This document shows positions 34,736-44,530 of a DNA stretch of 64,000 nucleotides, in pieces. Position 1 is the first letter of the stretch. Each line of letters starts with the position of its first letter. Both the position numbers and the translations under genes were made by a program. This stretch comes from Halorubrum sp. BV1 (GTDB taxonomy: Archaea > Halobacteriota > Halobacteria > Halobacteriales > Haloferacaceae), in contig NZ_JQKV01000001.1 of assembly GCF_000746205.1 (NCBI RefSeq), positions 732,814-796,813 on the forward strand. Direction: 5' to 3'. The notes beneath the pieces were generated by a model that saw nothing but the letters and a program-made list of their open reading frames with translations, did not search any database and was not told the origin of the DNA.

Positions 34736-35665
34736 GTGGCAATACTCGTCACTGGCGGGCTGGGATACATCGGTTCACGACTCATCCGTGAGATTCCAGA
34801 CCATCCGGCGTACTCGGGCGAAGATATACGGATACTGGATAACTTCCGACAGCCCCGGTTCCACTCACTCTGGAATCTGCCATCCTACGCGGATTACGAT
34901 ATGGTCCGCGGCGACATCCGGGATGCGGATGACCGTAGGAAGGCCTTAGAGGGCGTCGATACCGTGTTCCACCTGGCTGCGATCACGAATGCATCTGAGA
35001 CGTTCGATATCCCCGAAGAGACGTGGGAGGTGAACCACGAGGCAGCGGTGGCCTTGTTCAAGGACGCACAAGAGGCCGGCGTCGAGGAGTTCGTAAATGC
35101 CGTGACCTGCTCCGTGTACGGACGTACCCATGAGGAGATCACCGAAGCGTTCGACTGTGATCCCGAGTCCCCGTACGGCGAAGCGAAGTTGGCCGCGGAG
35201 CAAGAGATGTTCGAGCTGTATGATGGCGACATGGGACTGACCGGTCTCCGGCTCGGAACCGTGTACGGTTGGGCGACCGGGATGCGCTTCGACACTGTCG
35301 TGGACAAGTTCGCATTGCTCGCCACGATGGACGAACCACTGACCGTGTACGAGGGAGCGGAAGACCAGCAACGTCCCTATCTGCATGTGCAGGATGCCGT
35401 TCGGTCGATGCTGTTCGCCGGAATGGAACTGGGTGACGGTGAGGCGTACAACGTCGTCGGACAGAACGGACGACTTCAGGATGTCGTCGATGCCATCGAG
35501 CGTCATTTCCCGGGTGTCCAGATCGGATATACAGAGGCCGAGCAGCTGAACCAGCTTTCCTACATCGTCAGCGACGATAAGATACGAGAGGAGGGATTCG
35601 AGACTGCGTACACACTCGACCAGGGTGTCGAGGAGTTGTCGGATGAGTTCAGAGCACTACGCTAA
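34736..35665 (+). CDS. NDP-sugar epimerase-like SDR (not a clear 4,6-dehydratase)
   Basis: A 309-residue extended SDR starting at GTG. NAD-binding VTGGLGYIGSRLI is at the N-terminus, with FHLAAITNASE, SPYGEAKLAAEQ (catalytic Tyr/Lys) and RLGTVYGWATGMRFD. The substrate-domain motif reads VTCSVYG, lacking the acidic residues of the T-D/S-E motif that marks 4,6-dehydratases such as RmlB. So it is probably a 4-epimerase or reductase acting on an NDP-sugar, not the missing RmlB. It ends the rmlC-D-A cluster. Confidence 0.8.
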   Translation: MAILVTGGLGYIGSRLIREIPDHPAYSGEDIRILDNFRQPRFHSLWNLPSYADYDMVRGDIRDADDRRKALEGVDTVFHLAAITNASETFDIPEETWEVNHEAAVALFKDAQEAGVEEFVNAVTCSVYGRTHEEITEAFDCDPESPYGEAKLAAEQEMFELYDGDMGLTGLRLGTVYGWATGMRFDTVVDKFALLATMDEPLTVYEGAEDQQRPYLHVQDAVRSMLFAGMELGDGEAYNVVGQNGRLQDVVDAIERHFPGVQIGYTEAEQLNQLSYIVSDDKIREEGFETAYTLDQGVEELSDEFRALR

Positions 35666-35883
35666 GTACCTGCTGGTTCGACCGCAGTCCCACTGATCCT
35701 CCAGGAGTCCGAGCAGGGCGAGATGCAGCGAAGACCGTGTACTGTCGGCCGTGCACTACATAACGGTGGATCGGTCAGCTACCCTGCGGTCACCCCTCGC
35801 CGCTGCAGTGTCTCCCTGCCGAGAGCACACCGGCTCGGACCCCGATCGGCCCACCGATACCGCAATGGATCGCGTCGTCCAGT

Positions 35884-36954
35884 TCAACCCCACCCGAGGA
35901 GGGTACCTATCGCCTTCTTCGACGTGGTGACTACCCCATCCTCACGTAACGACTTCATGGCAGCGCGCACCTGCGTGCGGGCGACCCTCCCACCCGACCT
36001 CAAAGTCGACACCAAGCCCTTCTCTCGGAGGGACCGCCCTATCGCAATCGCTCTCCGTCGTCCGGTCACGGGCCCACCCAGCGCAGTGAATCCGAGTGTA
36101 CTCAGTACCCCGGCCTCCCGCATCGACTGTCTGAAGACGGCGAACGAGCGTTCGACCTGTCCGGAATCAAGACTGACCGCAACGGGTCCCCCCTCAGGAA
36201 GGCCTTCGTTCGTGTGAATCGGATGGTATATTCGCCGCCCGGTGTCGCTGTTGATCTTCGACGCTATCTCCGGTATGTTGGGGGCTCGGCCGTGGATGAT
36301 CTTCACCTCGCCGACGACATACTGTGGGAAGGGAATTCTGAACCGGTACTCGGGGGATATCAGTCCCACATTCACGTTCGTCTGGTAGATCGCCTCCCGG
36401 AACGCGGGCTGATCGTTGTCCAGCTCGTCCCACTCCGACAGGTGTCTGTCGAATATCTCCTCCCACTTCTCCAGCAGCTCGTCGGTCGTATCGGAACGCT
36501 TGAACCCGAATATTCCCGCGTGGAGCATCGGGAAGGCATCGGGCGCTCGGACCTCCGGCAGGGTACTCTCGGACTCCGGCCGATAGATGTCGAGCCTCCT
36601 GCCCGTCTCGTCGGGCGCTATCACGTCGAACCGCTCCAGTAGCTCAAACAGGTCGGAGAGGGCATCCTTGTCGACCACCCAGGTGTCGGTGTCGAGATAC
36701 ACAGTCCGCTCGAACGGCGTGCGGTCCAGGTTCTCGAGCCGCACCGACAGCCAGTCCTGACGGTTCTTGACTGTCTTGTCGACGGGGAGCACCTCGTCGA
36801 AGCAGTCTTCCTCCTGTTCCTGGTTCGTGATGATGGCAATGGGGTAATCGATTCCCACCTCCCTGAGCCGGTTCGCAGACTCCACAGCTTCCTCGAAGAA
36901 CTCCTGACCCAACGCGGTATATAGGATGCCTTCCTCTGGGTCATACGAAGCCAT
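35884..36954 (-). CDS. GT8-like glycosyltransferase
   Basis: A 356-residue protein with the organisation of a GT-A nucleotide-sugar transferase. Early YTALGQEFFEEAVESANRL is followed by a predicted metal-binding DxD in RTVYLDTDTWVVD (about 90) and by AGIFGFKRSD and WDELDNDQPAFREAIYQ, typical of the GT8 family. The C-terminal 90 residues are basic (RSLREKGLVSTLRSGGR), perhaps for membrane contact. The acceptor is unknown. No operon partner on the same strand except the methyltransferase upstream. Confidence 0.72.
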   Translation of the reverse strand: MASYDPEEGILYTALGQEFFEEAVESANRLREVGIDYPIAIITNQEQEEDCFDEVLPVDKTVKNRQDWLSVRLENLDRTPFERTVYLDTDTWVVDKDALSDLFELLERFDVIAPDETGRRLDIYRPESESTLPEVRAPDAFPMLHAGIFGFKRSDTTDELLEKWEEIFDRHLSEWDELDNDQPAFREAIYQTNVNVGLISPEYRFRIPFPQYVVGEVKIIHGRAPNIPEIASKINSDTGRRIYHPIHTNEGLPEGGPVAVSLDSGQVERSFAVFRQSMREAGVLSTLGFTALGGPVTGRRRAIAIGRSLREKGLVSTLRSGGRVARTQVRAAMKSLREDGVVTTSKKAIGTLLGWG

Positions 36955-37170
36955 ACCGGATCTGTCGGGGCCTGTGTATAAAAAGACCCGGAGCTTCGAC
37001 TGCCCGATGGATCAGTGGGCCCGTTGCAGGGGAACAGCCACATCGCACGTCTCCGTGGCTACCTGCCGTGAGTTTGCCGCTGCACCTGCTGTCCACCACC
37101 AATGAAAGGGCGTCTTCGGTCCGGCCCACCACGCTACGAGAATCGCCCAGCGACGTGAGGAATCCAGGCC

Positions 37171-38028
37171 TCAGAGGTACACAACGCCGATACCGCCCCA
37201 AGTTTGGTTCGGATGAGAGATGAACTCTTCCGTCGAATACTCGCCTTTGAGCTCTGCCCAGAACTGATCGACCTCGCAACCCGGATGTGTGTCCGTCCAT
37301 TTCAGATGGCGGTCTTCCACCTCAGTACTGTCGCGCCGCTCTTCGACCGCCTCGGGGTCGTCTGGGTGGGTTACGATATCGTGGAACGCGACGATGCCGT
37401 CGTCGGCCATCAGGTCTGCGTACATCTGGAAGTCCTGCTTGACGCCTTCGTAACTGTGATCGCCGTCTATGAAGAGGAAGTCGATAGACTCCTGGTCGTC
37501 CAGGATATCGTCTCTGACCCGATCATACGTCGACTGGTCATGGGAATCCGCCCTGATGAAGCGCAGTTCCTTCCCGGGTGAGAAGCTCTGGAACAGTCCG
37601 ATCTTTCTCTCGTCGTCCGTGAACAGACCGCCCGGCAGGTCTATACTTATGAACTTCGATGCGGTGTCAAGATGTCGGCACCAGACGTAGAAGGCCCCTC
37701 CATTCGCCGTACCTATTTCCATGATGGTTTCGGGGTCGTACTCGTCCACTACCCTCGTCAACTCGGCGAGCTCCTCCCGTAGCTGCAGGGCATGCAACAC
37801 GTAGTCCCCGTATCCTGGTTCGACATCTAAGACCGTGTCCAGTATCTGTTGTAATCCGTTCTCAGAGGCCATACGCTTCCGTACAGCCCGCTTCGTCAGC
37901 GAATATTCAACTGGGTTGACGACCAGAGCGCGTGACAAGCGGATGACTCCGTGATTCCATATCTTCCTCATCAGGGGAAATAGACCCTCTTCCTTGTATA
38001 CCCGGACCGCCTGCGCGAAGAGATTCAT
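37171..38028 (-). CDS. class I methyltransferase of the Methyltransf_24 group
   Basis: A 285-residue SAM-dependent methyltransferase with MEIGTANGGAFYVWC at about 108-122 and LFIDGDHSYEGVKQDF at about 187-202, typical of glycan O-methyltransferases and cephalosporin-hydroxylase-like proteins. C-terminal part WTDTHPGCEVDQFWAEL is variable. It probably adds a methyl cap or decoration to the glycan, an inference from the island context. Confidence 0.78.
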   Translation of the reverse strand: MNLFAQAVRVYKEEGLFPLMRKIWNHGVIRLSRALVVNPVEYSLTKRAVRKRMASENGLQQILDTVLDVEPGYGDYVLHALQLREELAELTRVVDEYDPETIMEIGTANGGAFYVWCRHLDTASKFISIDLPGGLFTDDERKIGLFQSFSPGKELRFIRADSHDQSTYDRVRDDILDDQESIDFLFIDGDHSYEGVKQDFQMYADLMADDGIVAFHDIVTHPDDPEAVEERRDSTEVEDRHLKWTDTHPGCEVDQFWAELKGEYSTEEFISHPNQTWGGIGVVYL

Positions 38029-38647
38029 GCATAATCTCAGATGTCGTGTCGGTATTAAGGTTCGGTATCGCTCGACGGAGCGCTCTCGTTGACCGCTCTA
38101 CCAGCAGCCGAATTTGCCTCGGAGCCGGACCGTTTCTCCCAATTATTCCACTCGGGCGCTCTCCGGCGCTGGCGTGCATGAATCGCCATCCGGAGTTAGG
38201 CCGTTCCGGATTAAGGTACTGTGGTACCAGCCGGCAACCGAGCGATCGAGGAACGCGTGACGGTAATCCCACCATCCTTGGGGTCAGGCTCATCTGTGGT
38301 CCAGAGAGTGACGGGAAGCGTACTGGCTCAGCCGAGTGCGGGCTCAGTTGGTCACGGAGGTCAATCCGTGTGGCTCTGCGAGAAGATACGGAAGGAATAA
38401 GTGTGTCTTTTTCAATTATCAATTATCGAAAGGACCCAGGTGTGTTTCCACGAGTCCGCCGGTGGCCGGTACGCCGTCGAGGGTGCGTTCGAGTCTCTAG
38501 AGCGTGCAGTTCCCCGACCAGATCTGGCGGTTCCGAGGACATGACGGAGCCAGTGTACGACCTGTTCGGCGACTGGGTGACATCCGGCGTCGTTGCCGCC
38601 ACTGTCCGTTCAGAACCAACACGCACAATCACGAGGAAGAACTGCAA
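38029..38647. other. 619-bp intergenic stretch, no gene seen
   Basis: Between the methyltransferase and the GT10 gene. An AT patch (38407-38429, with caattatcaattatcg) could be a promoter. Open frames here overlap both strands and have no family features. Confidence 0.35.
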
Positions 38648-39592
38648 ATGAGATCGGTGGCTATCCATCCGGATACACGGTGGGGCGTAAGCATCGAGGA
38701 GTTCCACGACGACCTGAGGCGGTTCACACCCGACAGGAGCGGCCGCTGGGGCGGTATCGAGGCCGTCAAAGACCCATCAGCTGCTGACTATCATGTGGTG
38801 TTGAATAGTGCGCGAGAGGTACCGGACGCCCCGACCGTACTGTACTGCCTTGAGCCTCCCGTCATCCCCCAATGTGAGGACTGGGACAAACTGGACGCCG
38901 AGAGCTCGTTCCCCGCAGGCCGTAGTCGTCGACCCCAGCTATGGCACATCGGGAAGGGCACGGAACGCGACTACGACTTCTTCGACCGGCTCTCCCAACC
39001 GGAGAAGTCCCGCAGGCTCTCGTGGATAACCACGGACAAGGGCAGGGACATGAATCCGCTTGAACGGGTCGTCAGGGAGGGATTCCAGAAGATCGGCTAC
39101 AGGATGCACGAACGGAAGCCCCTCTCACGGTTCAACTTCCCGACGGACGGCCACATTCTCCGGATGAAGTTCCTTGATAGGCTCGTCGACACATACCCGG
39201 GAATCCTCGACCTGTACGGGAGAGGCGACTTCACATGTGACGCGTACCGAGGACCGCTCGACGACAAATGGGCTGGCTGTGCCTCGTATAAGTACTCCCT
39301 CGCAGTCGAGAACTACCAGGGTCCAAACTATTTCAGCGAGAAGGTGGTCGACCCGCTGCTCGCCTGGAGCGTCCCCATCTACTGGGGGTGCACGAACCTT
39401 GAGGAGTACCTCCCCGAGGAGAGCTTCATCCGTATCGACATCGAGGCGAACAACGCTCCCGAGCGACTCCGGGAGATACTTGAGAACGACGACTGGGAGC
39501 AGCGGCTGGACGCCGTCGCCGAGGCCCGCCGCCGTATCCTGAATGAGTACCAGTTGTTCCCAACCATCGAGTCACACATAGCGGGTCTATGA
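38648..39592 (+). CDS. GT10-family glycosyltransferase (fucosyltransferase type)
   Basis: A 314-residue protein. The donor-binding region at about 214-247 reads YKYSLAVENYQGPNYFSEKV, then PLLAWSVPIYWG: this is the hallmark of GT10 alpha-1,3/4-fucosyltransferases (FxLxFEN, then DYxTEKxxxA, then PxxxG). The N-terminal half has no transmembrane or signal segment, as in bacterial cytosolic members. Together with the GDP-fucose synthase gene at 49947-50888 this indicates a fucosylated glycan. The acceptor is unknown. The ATG at 38648 is chosen because it directly starts the first strand (MRSVAIHPDTRW). Confidence 0.82.
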   Translation: MRSVAIHPDTRWGVSIEEFHDDLRRFTPDRSGRWGGIEAVKDPSAADYHVVLNSAREVPDAPTVLYCLEPPVIPQCEDWDKLDAESSFPAGRSRRPQLWHIGKGTERDYDFFDRLSQPEKSRRLSWITTDKGRDMNPLERVVREGFQKIGYRMHERKPLSRFNFPTDGHILRMKFLDRLVDTYPGILDLYGRGDFTCDAYRGPLDDKWAGCASYKYSLAVENYQGPNYFSEKVVDPLLAWSVPIYWGCTNLEEYLPEESFIRIDIEANNAPERLREILENDDWEQRLDAVAEARRRILNEYQLFPTIESHIAGL

Positions 39593-39844
39593 CCGATGGG
39601 GGTAGCTGCGATGGTCCGCTATCGCCACGGGTGACTGGGGAACGGACCGTCCCCGAGAGCGTCAGCCCGACGAAACCACCCGGGGAACTGCAGTCACGAC
39701 CCGTCCAAACGACAACCCCCGGTCGTGTCGCCGTGGCCCCTTGGTGGACGCCGGGACTCGTTCGGTCTTGTCATCCTGAAGGTCGTACGCCACGGCCAAT
39801 CATCGGATATAATTCTGTGAGCATCATTGGTCGGGGTAGTATCA

Positions 39845-39979
39845 ATGTCCGAGGAGAAGGTTTCGACGAGGGAGAAGTTCGCTTCGATAAAGCAGGTAAT
39901 CCTCCAGCGGCCGCTGGTCCTGACCTTCATCGCTGTTTTTAGCTTCTTCACGGCCCTGTTCATCAGATATCTTAGTTGA
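39845..39979 (+). CDS. 44-residue membrane-anchor peptide or truncated gene start
   Basis: A short frame: charged head MSEEKVSTREKFASIKQVIL followed by a single hydrophobic helix (LVLTFIAVFSFFTALFIRYL) and a stop. It may be a genuine small membrane protein, or the start of a larger membrane gene cut off by the adjacent transposon debris. No TATA box is clear. Confidence 0.4.
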   Translation: MSEEKVSTREKFASIKQVILQRPLVLTFIAVFSFFTALFIRYLS

Positions 39980-40329
39980 CTCTTCTTCTTGCCGGGTCTC
40001 CCCTGTCCCCGGAACCGCACGGAATACGTGGCATCACCGAGGCTCGGCCGAATTCGCCCAGTTCGTACGAGATCATGAATGAGGCCCTCGTGTTCGAGGA
40101 GGCCTAGTTGCAGCCAGTCTCGCCAAGCACGCGCTCGGGATCATTCACCTCGGCAAAAGCGAGACTATCCTCTGTTTCTTTTACCTCATGAGTGCCACAT
40201 AGTAGTAGATGGTCTCGGGAACGGGTACAGGCTACGTTGCCTTGTTTTGCCCCCAATTAACGGAAGTTTCAGACGCTCTCGCAGAGAGATTCTGTCAAAC
40301 TAACCGGGGAATGGACGCCGTCTGGCGAT
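39980..40329. other. intergenic debris before the IS remnant
   Basis: About 350 bp with no intact frame; it adjoins the broken IS5-type transposase and may contain its left flank. Confidence 0.35.
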
Positions 40330-41128
40330 ATGGTATCGCTCAGACGGCTGGCACAGTTGTGTCGAGATCTTGCCAAGCAGCACGTTGAGGATCCGGACGT
40401 ACCCGCCGCGCCGGATGGACGGGTACGCCGAGTGGGTGCAGATCACGTTGATTCTGTACCACGTCGAACTGGAAAAGAGTCTTCGCGAGACCGAAGACTA
40501 CCTCAACGAAATGCCCGGCGTCCTCACCGTATTTGATCTTACCGAAGCACCGCACTACAGCTCGTTTTGTCGACGAGAAAACGAGTACCGAATACGTGAA
40601 CCCCGCCGTCTGCTCCGCCGAAATGCGGAGCAGGCGGGCTGGGGTGGTGATGCTGCGATTGACGCGAGTGGTTTCCAGCGCGATCAAACCAGCTACCACT
40701 ACCGCGACCGCGCAAATTACTCGTTCCACTCGATGAAGACGACGATCTTGATCGACGTGAATTCGCTGGCGATCAAGGACGTTCATTACACGAATCAGAA
40801 GGCGTGGGACGGCCACATTGGAATGCAGATCTTCTGCCGGAACGCAGAAGAAATGCGTGTGTTGTCTGCTGACGCGAATTACTCGTGGAGCGACCTCCGT
40901 GAGGAGTGTCGCTCCAACTGAACGCGACCGTTGATCAAGCACAGGGAACAAAGACCATTGCAGAAGGCTCACAATGCCCGGATGAACGAGGATTACAACC
41001 AGCTCTGGATGAGTGAAACGGGCTTCTTGCAGTTGAATGAAGACGACGGCGAGAAGCTCTGCTCCCGGAACTGGCCGTGCCAGCTCCGGGAGCTCACACG
41101 GAAGTGCATCATCCATAACCTGACATAG
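40330..41128 (+). pseudogene. IS5-type transposase, frameshifted and interrupted
   Basis: The start MVSLRRLAQLCRDLAKQHVE is followed near 40420 by a frameshift into a frame that continues GYAEWVQITLILYHVELEKS, SSFCRRENEYRIRE, AAIDASGFQRDQTSYHY (DD(E) first Asp), SLAIKDVHYTNQKAWD and VLSADANYSW. A TGA at 40919-40921 interrupts it, after which TRPLIKHREQ and ARMNEDYNQLWMSETGF complete the family. So a full-length transposase of the haloarchaeal IS5 group is recognisable with at least two lesions. No terminal inverted repeats are obvious. Confidence 0.85.
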
Positions 41129-41569
41129 GTTGGGAGTTAGGGCCCGCCGCCTGCTCCTCTTCTCCGGACTTATTCGAGAGAGGAATCGCCGTCGTCACCT
41201 GATCGAGGGAGTAAGATACCATAGTTTTGACCTTTTGATGACCATCGCTAGCGGCAGCTACTGCATTCTCTGAGTTTAAGTACCAGTCTTTGACGCCGTG
41301 AAACCGTGAGGTTGTCGACCCTACCCCGACGCAGTCTTGCGTTCAATAATGCAAGATACCTCCAAAAAGTCCTTCGCGTGATCCGAGCACCGGACGCCCT
41401 CGCGGACGGCGTCGGTGTTGACGGTGTCGTCGACCACCCGAACGGGCTCGGCGTCGCGGTCGCCCCCGAGGACGTGCAACTCCGGTTACGCCATGCGAAC
41501 CGGCAGACTACCGACCAAATCTCCAGCCACCTCGTCCTGAGATAACAGCGTTAGAACGAAACTGTCGGC
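41129..41569. other. non-coding or degraded stretch
   Basis: About 440 bp with no credible gene. On the minus strand a frame reads VLGGDRDAEPVRVVDDTVNT and continues for about 25 residues; it may be another decayed tail, but I do not know the family. Confidence 0.35.
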
Positions 41570-42455
41570 ACCGTCAATACTGCTCGACACCTGCCTCACC
41601 TATCGCCTGAGCAAACGTCCCGGCGTGGTCGTCGAGGTAGAGCGGGGCGTCGGGACGTTCCAACCCGACCCGGTCGGCGTACTCTTCGCGGATAGCCTGA
41701 TGCGCTTCTAAGTAATCCTCGTTGAGCGACAGCTGTTTTTACAGAGCTCCTTGTCGACCGCTGGAACACCGGACGGCTCGGCAAAGGGGTCAAGCGGGGA
41801 ATCGGACGCCTCAGGCGGGCGGATAATGGCTAGAACTGGTCGAGAGTAACATCGAGGTACTTCTCGGCGAAGATACGCCACCCGTGAAAGTGTGGTGTAG
41901 AATCCGACGAGCGGTTTCGCGAGGGACATTTCGGCCTTCGCGAGGGCGAAGAGATACGGTGTACCTTCAGATCGTCGAACCCCGAATAGTCTTCGGCATA
42001 CGCCGTGAAGCCGAGCGCCGCGAGATGAGGGAACACCTCGGTCGTCCTCCTCGACGAGGAGCTCGGCCGGGATGTCCTCCCACAGCTCGCGGTACTTTGT
42101 CGCGACGTACGCTATGTCTGACGCCTGTTGCTTACCGTATGCGTACCCGGCATCGTCGCGATCCGGCACGTCGAAATTCTCGGAACTCGTCGGGGTCGAA
42201 GCTCCCGCGAGAAAGGCGACTCAGGCTTTCATTCAACAGCAAGAGCGTCATGTACTTGTCGCGGGTCGTTTTGTGCTCGGTGATAGCCTGGTAAAGTGTC
42301 TGAAGTTCATCCCTCGCCTAGAGGGAGAGGATCACTTTATCCCGTCGGTGTACTCGAGGTCAGTCGCCTTGTATTGTTTCGCCAGCTCCGTTTCGGTGAG
42401 CTACTCAATCTGCTCTTCGCGGTCCTTGGCCGCTTCTTGAATACACACCCATAGA
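41570..42455 (-). pseudogene. unrecognised decayed gene with several frameshifts
   Basis: Reading the minus strand from about 42455, coherent protein-like segments appear in changing frames: AKQYKATDLEYTDGIK, TTRDKYMTLLLLNESLSRLS, AGYAYGKQQASDIAYVATKY, then VFPHLAALGFTAYAEDYSGF, IFAEKYLDVTLDQF and NEDYLEAHQAIREEYADRVG. At least three frame changes and one or more stops are needed to join them. I do not recognise the protein. Its upstream end is cut by the left edge of the next IS element at 42456. Confidence 0.55.
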
Positions 42456-43219
42456 GGCTGTGTTGAATCGTTGTAGGGCGTGGAGATTCACTGTTTGACG
42501 AAGTGATTGATGTTAGATACAATACATATCAGAGCGATTTATCGGGACTCACGGAACCACATCTGCGTTCGCACGGCGAAGCCAAGCGAGCGCTTCACAG
42601 CCGAGTTCGCGGTTTCGGTCATAGAGCGCTGACTGTAGCGGATATCGTCGATTCTAGCGTTATGTGCGTGGTCGTACGAAGCGAAGATACGGTGTTTAAT
42701 CAGCGGTCTGATCCCGAGGTCGCGTAATCCTTACCGAAGCGATTGCTTGTCATAGCCTTCATCGGCCGCAAGAGTCCTCAGATCGCCTGCTTTCCGGCGG
42801 TCGATCTGTTCAGTAAGGTTTGGGTCGCTTCCTTCTCGATTCTTGAGAAGTGAACGTCAAGGACGGTTTCGTGCAGCTGCGCCGACTGGCGCAGCAGCAC
42901 TCGACACACGCTCATACTGATCGGTCGAACACCTTACACAACGTTGACAGCGCGGAGAGATCGGCCGGATTGAGGCCGGTCTCTCCGGTTATTTGTGGCA
43001 TCTCTTTGAGCGGGTCGATCGTCATGCAGTATGATGAATCGAGGTAAATCCGCAGACAATGAAGGGAAACAAGTACATAGTCGACAGTAACTCTTCGAGC
43101 AACCGGCGCAACTTCCCCGATGAAGCGGGAGATTTGGGTCATGAACAACTGAAGTCTCCCGCTTCAACTCCTTTGATTTAGCGGCCTACCCCGCTTCAGT
43201 ATGGCGATTCAACACAGCC
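42456..43219. mobile_element. IS5-type insertion sequence, degenerate, with terminal inverted repeats
   Basis: A 764-bp element bounded by perfect 15-bp inverted repeats: ggctgtgttgaatcg at 42456-42470 and its complement cgattcaacacagcc at 43205-43219. The inner minus strand carries a decayed transposase. I see no clear target duplication. The size is below the roughly 0.9-1.0 kb usual for the group, so internal deletions occurred. Confidence 0.85.
42500..43142 (-). pseudogene. IS5-type transposase of the 764-bp element, many lesions
   Basis: The start TQISRFIGEVAPVARRVTVD is followed directly by YVLVSLHCLRIYLDSSY, so a short piece of the N-terminal domain is missing. MTIDPLKEMPQITGETGLNP and LSTLCKVFDRSV follow, after which stops and frameshifts prevent translation of the catalytic core. 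The family is the widespread haloarchaeal IS5 transposase. Confidence 0.8.
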
Positions 43220-43626
43220 GAATCAAACCATCTCTAGCCTCAGATCGTATCGAAGCGCATCATTGAAAACGAATGGGTTTTGTCTAACCATCGAGAGTCA
43301 ATCGTTCTATTCCTCGATATTTACTGCTCGGCACACTAGCCTCCCGAACCCAAACTGGCAGTAGAGCGCCCTTCGTAACACTGAGAAAATCGAGAGTCTC
43401 GCCGGTGATAAGTCATGATGACCACCCCTTCGGGACACACTCCGTTCAGAGGGCGTCCGACTGTTGTTGTGTCATCGGATGGGTACTGCAAGTCGATCCC
43501 GATACAAACCGCCTGCTTCACACTCGTCTCTATTGGACAAAAACCAATGCAAACTCCATGATGTGCTCTTCACGCACGCTAGGGATATAGCAGAATTTTA
43601 TATTATCAGAGCAAGAAATCCGGAAA
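43220..43626. other. intergenic stretch right of the IS, no gene seen
   Basis: About 400 bp. A 61-residue minus frame (43336-43521, containing VGRPLNGVCPEGVVIMTYH) has no family I recognise. The base composition changes here from mixed to strongly AT-rich. Confidence 0.35.
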
Positions 43627-44382
43627 TCAATCGCTATCGAATATATTTACTGTTAGAAATTGTTTTATTCGACCATAATTTCTAGCTAGATTTCCAATTG
43701 ATTTCACAAATGTTCCTTTAATCGACAATTCTTCATGAATGTATTGTGAGGGTGTAATTAAACTATTTACAATCATCAAACTCTGGTTTGATGGTGATAA
43801 TTCTTTTTTTTCGAACCAATATATATCAGATATTCCGAGTTGGTATCGTTTTTTCCAGAATTCTCTTATAGAATCTACAAATGTGTGGTAAACCACAAGA
43901 TCTGGTTCATATATAATCGGATATTCGTACAACGTACGTTCAGCAAATTCAGTCTCTTCATGCCCCCATTGGAAATTCTCATCAAAATATCCAACATTAT
44001 TAAAAACCTCTCGACGAAAAGCCATATTGGCGCCCACAATTGAAGTAGTGTACTTTGATTCTTCTCCTTGATCATAGTCCGCACCATAGGACGAGAAGAT
44101 ATCATCTTGCGGGTTCACTACCTTCCCTGCTATTATCGGATGTTGTTCCAGAGCTGACGAAACTATAGATAAGTATTCGACAGTTGGCTTCGCATCATCA
44201 TCAATAAAAACTAATTTATCAGCTGTTGCCTCTTCAACTCCCTTATTTCGAGCTTTGGAGATCCCGTCATCACGACGAATAACTATCTCGTAATCGTCAA
44301 AATTACTTTTATTAAATATCGGTATACAATCTATCTCTGACTTTGGTCGGAGAGTGACCACAATAACACTAATCTCTACCAT
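43627..44382 (-). CDS. GT2-family glycosyltransferase
   Basis: A 251-residue GT-A fold enzyme. The start EISVIVVTLRPK and GISKARNKGVEEATADKLVF lead to the metal-binding DDDA (FIDDDAKPTVEYL). A central ANMAFRREVFNNVGYFDENF and WGHEETEFAERTL match the acceptor-side motif of GT2. Soluble. The gene is AT-rich. It transfers an unknown sugar in the surface glycan pathway. Confidence 0.85.
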   Translation of the reverse strand: MVEISVIVVTLRPKSEIDCIPIFNKSNFDDYEIVIRRDDGISKARNKGVEEATADKLVFIDDDAKPTVEYLSIVSSALEQHPIIAGKVVNPQDDIFSSYGADYDQGEESKYTTSIVGANMAFRREVFNNVGYFDENFQWGHEETEFAERTLYEYPIIYEPDLVVYHTFVDSIREFWKKRYQLGISDIYWFEKKELSPSNQSLMIVNSLITPSQYIHEELSIKGTFVKSIGNLARNYGRIKQFLTVNIFDSD

Positions 44383-44530
44383 CTTATCTGCAGCTAATTT
44401 GGAGAAGTTAATAAACTATTGATATGAGTGGGCTAACTGTCGATTAGGATGGACAAAGTGAATTATAAAGTAGTTACTGGCTCTGTCGAAATCCTCATAG
44501 ATTTACATGTTTACCGTGTAATCCTACGCG

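Noticed and set aside
34736..35665. Calling this SDR rmlB because it completes the rml set
   Set aside because: It lacks the acidic dehydratase motif (reads VTCSVYG), so epimerase-like is the safer call.
38423..38707. A 94-codon minus frame in the gap before the GT10 gene
   Set aside because: No domain, overlaps the start of a well-supported gene and is Arg-rich.
39589..39942. A 117-codon plus frame after the GT10 gene
   Set aside because: Pro/Arg-rich, no domain; it starts inside the GT10 end and covers the better supported 44-residue frame in another frame.
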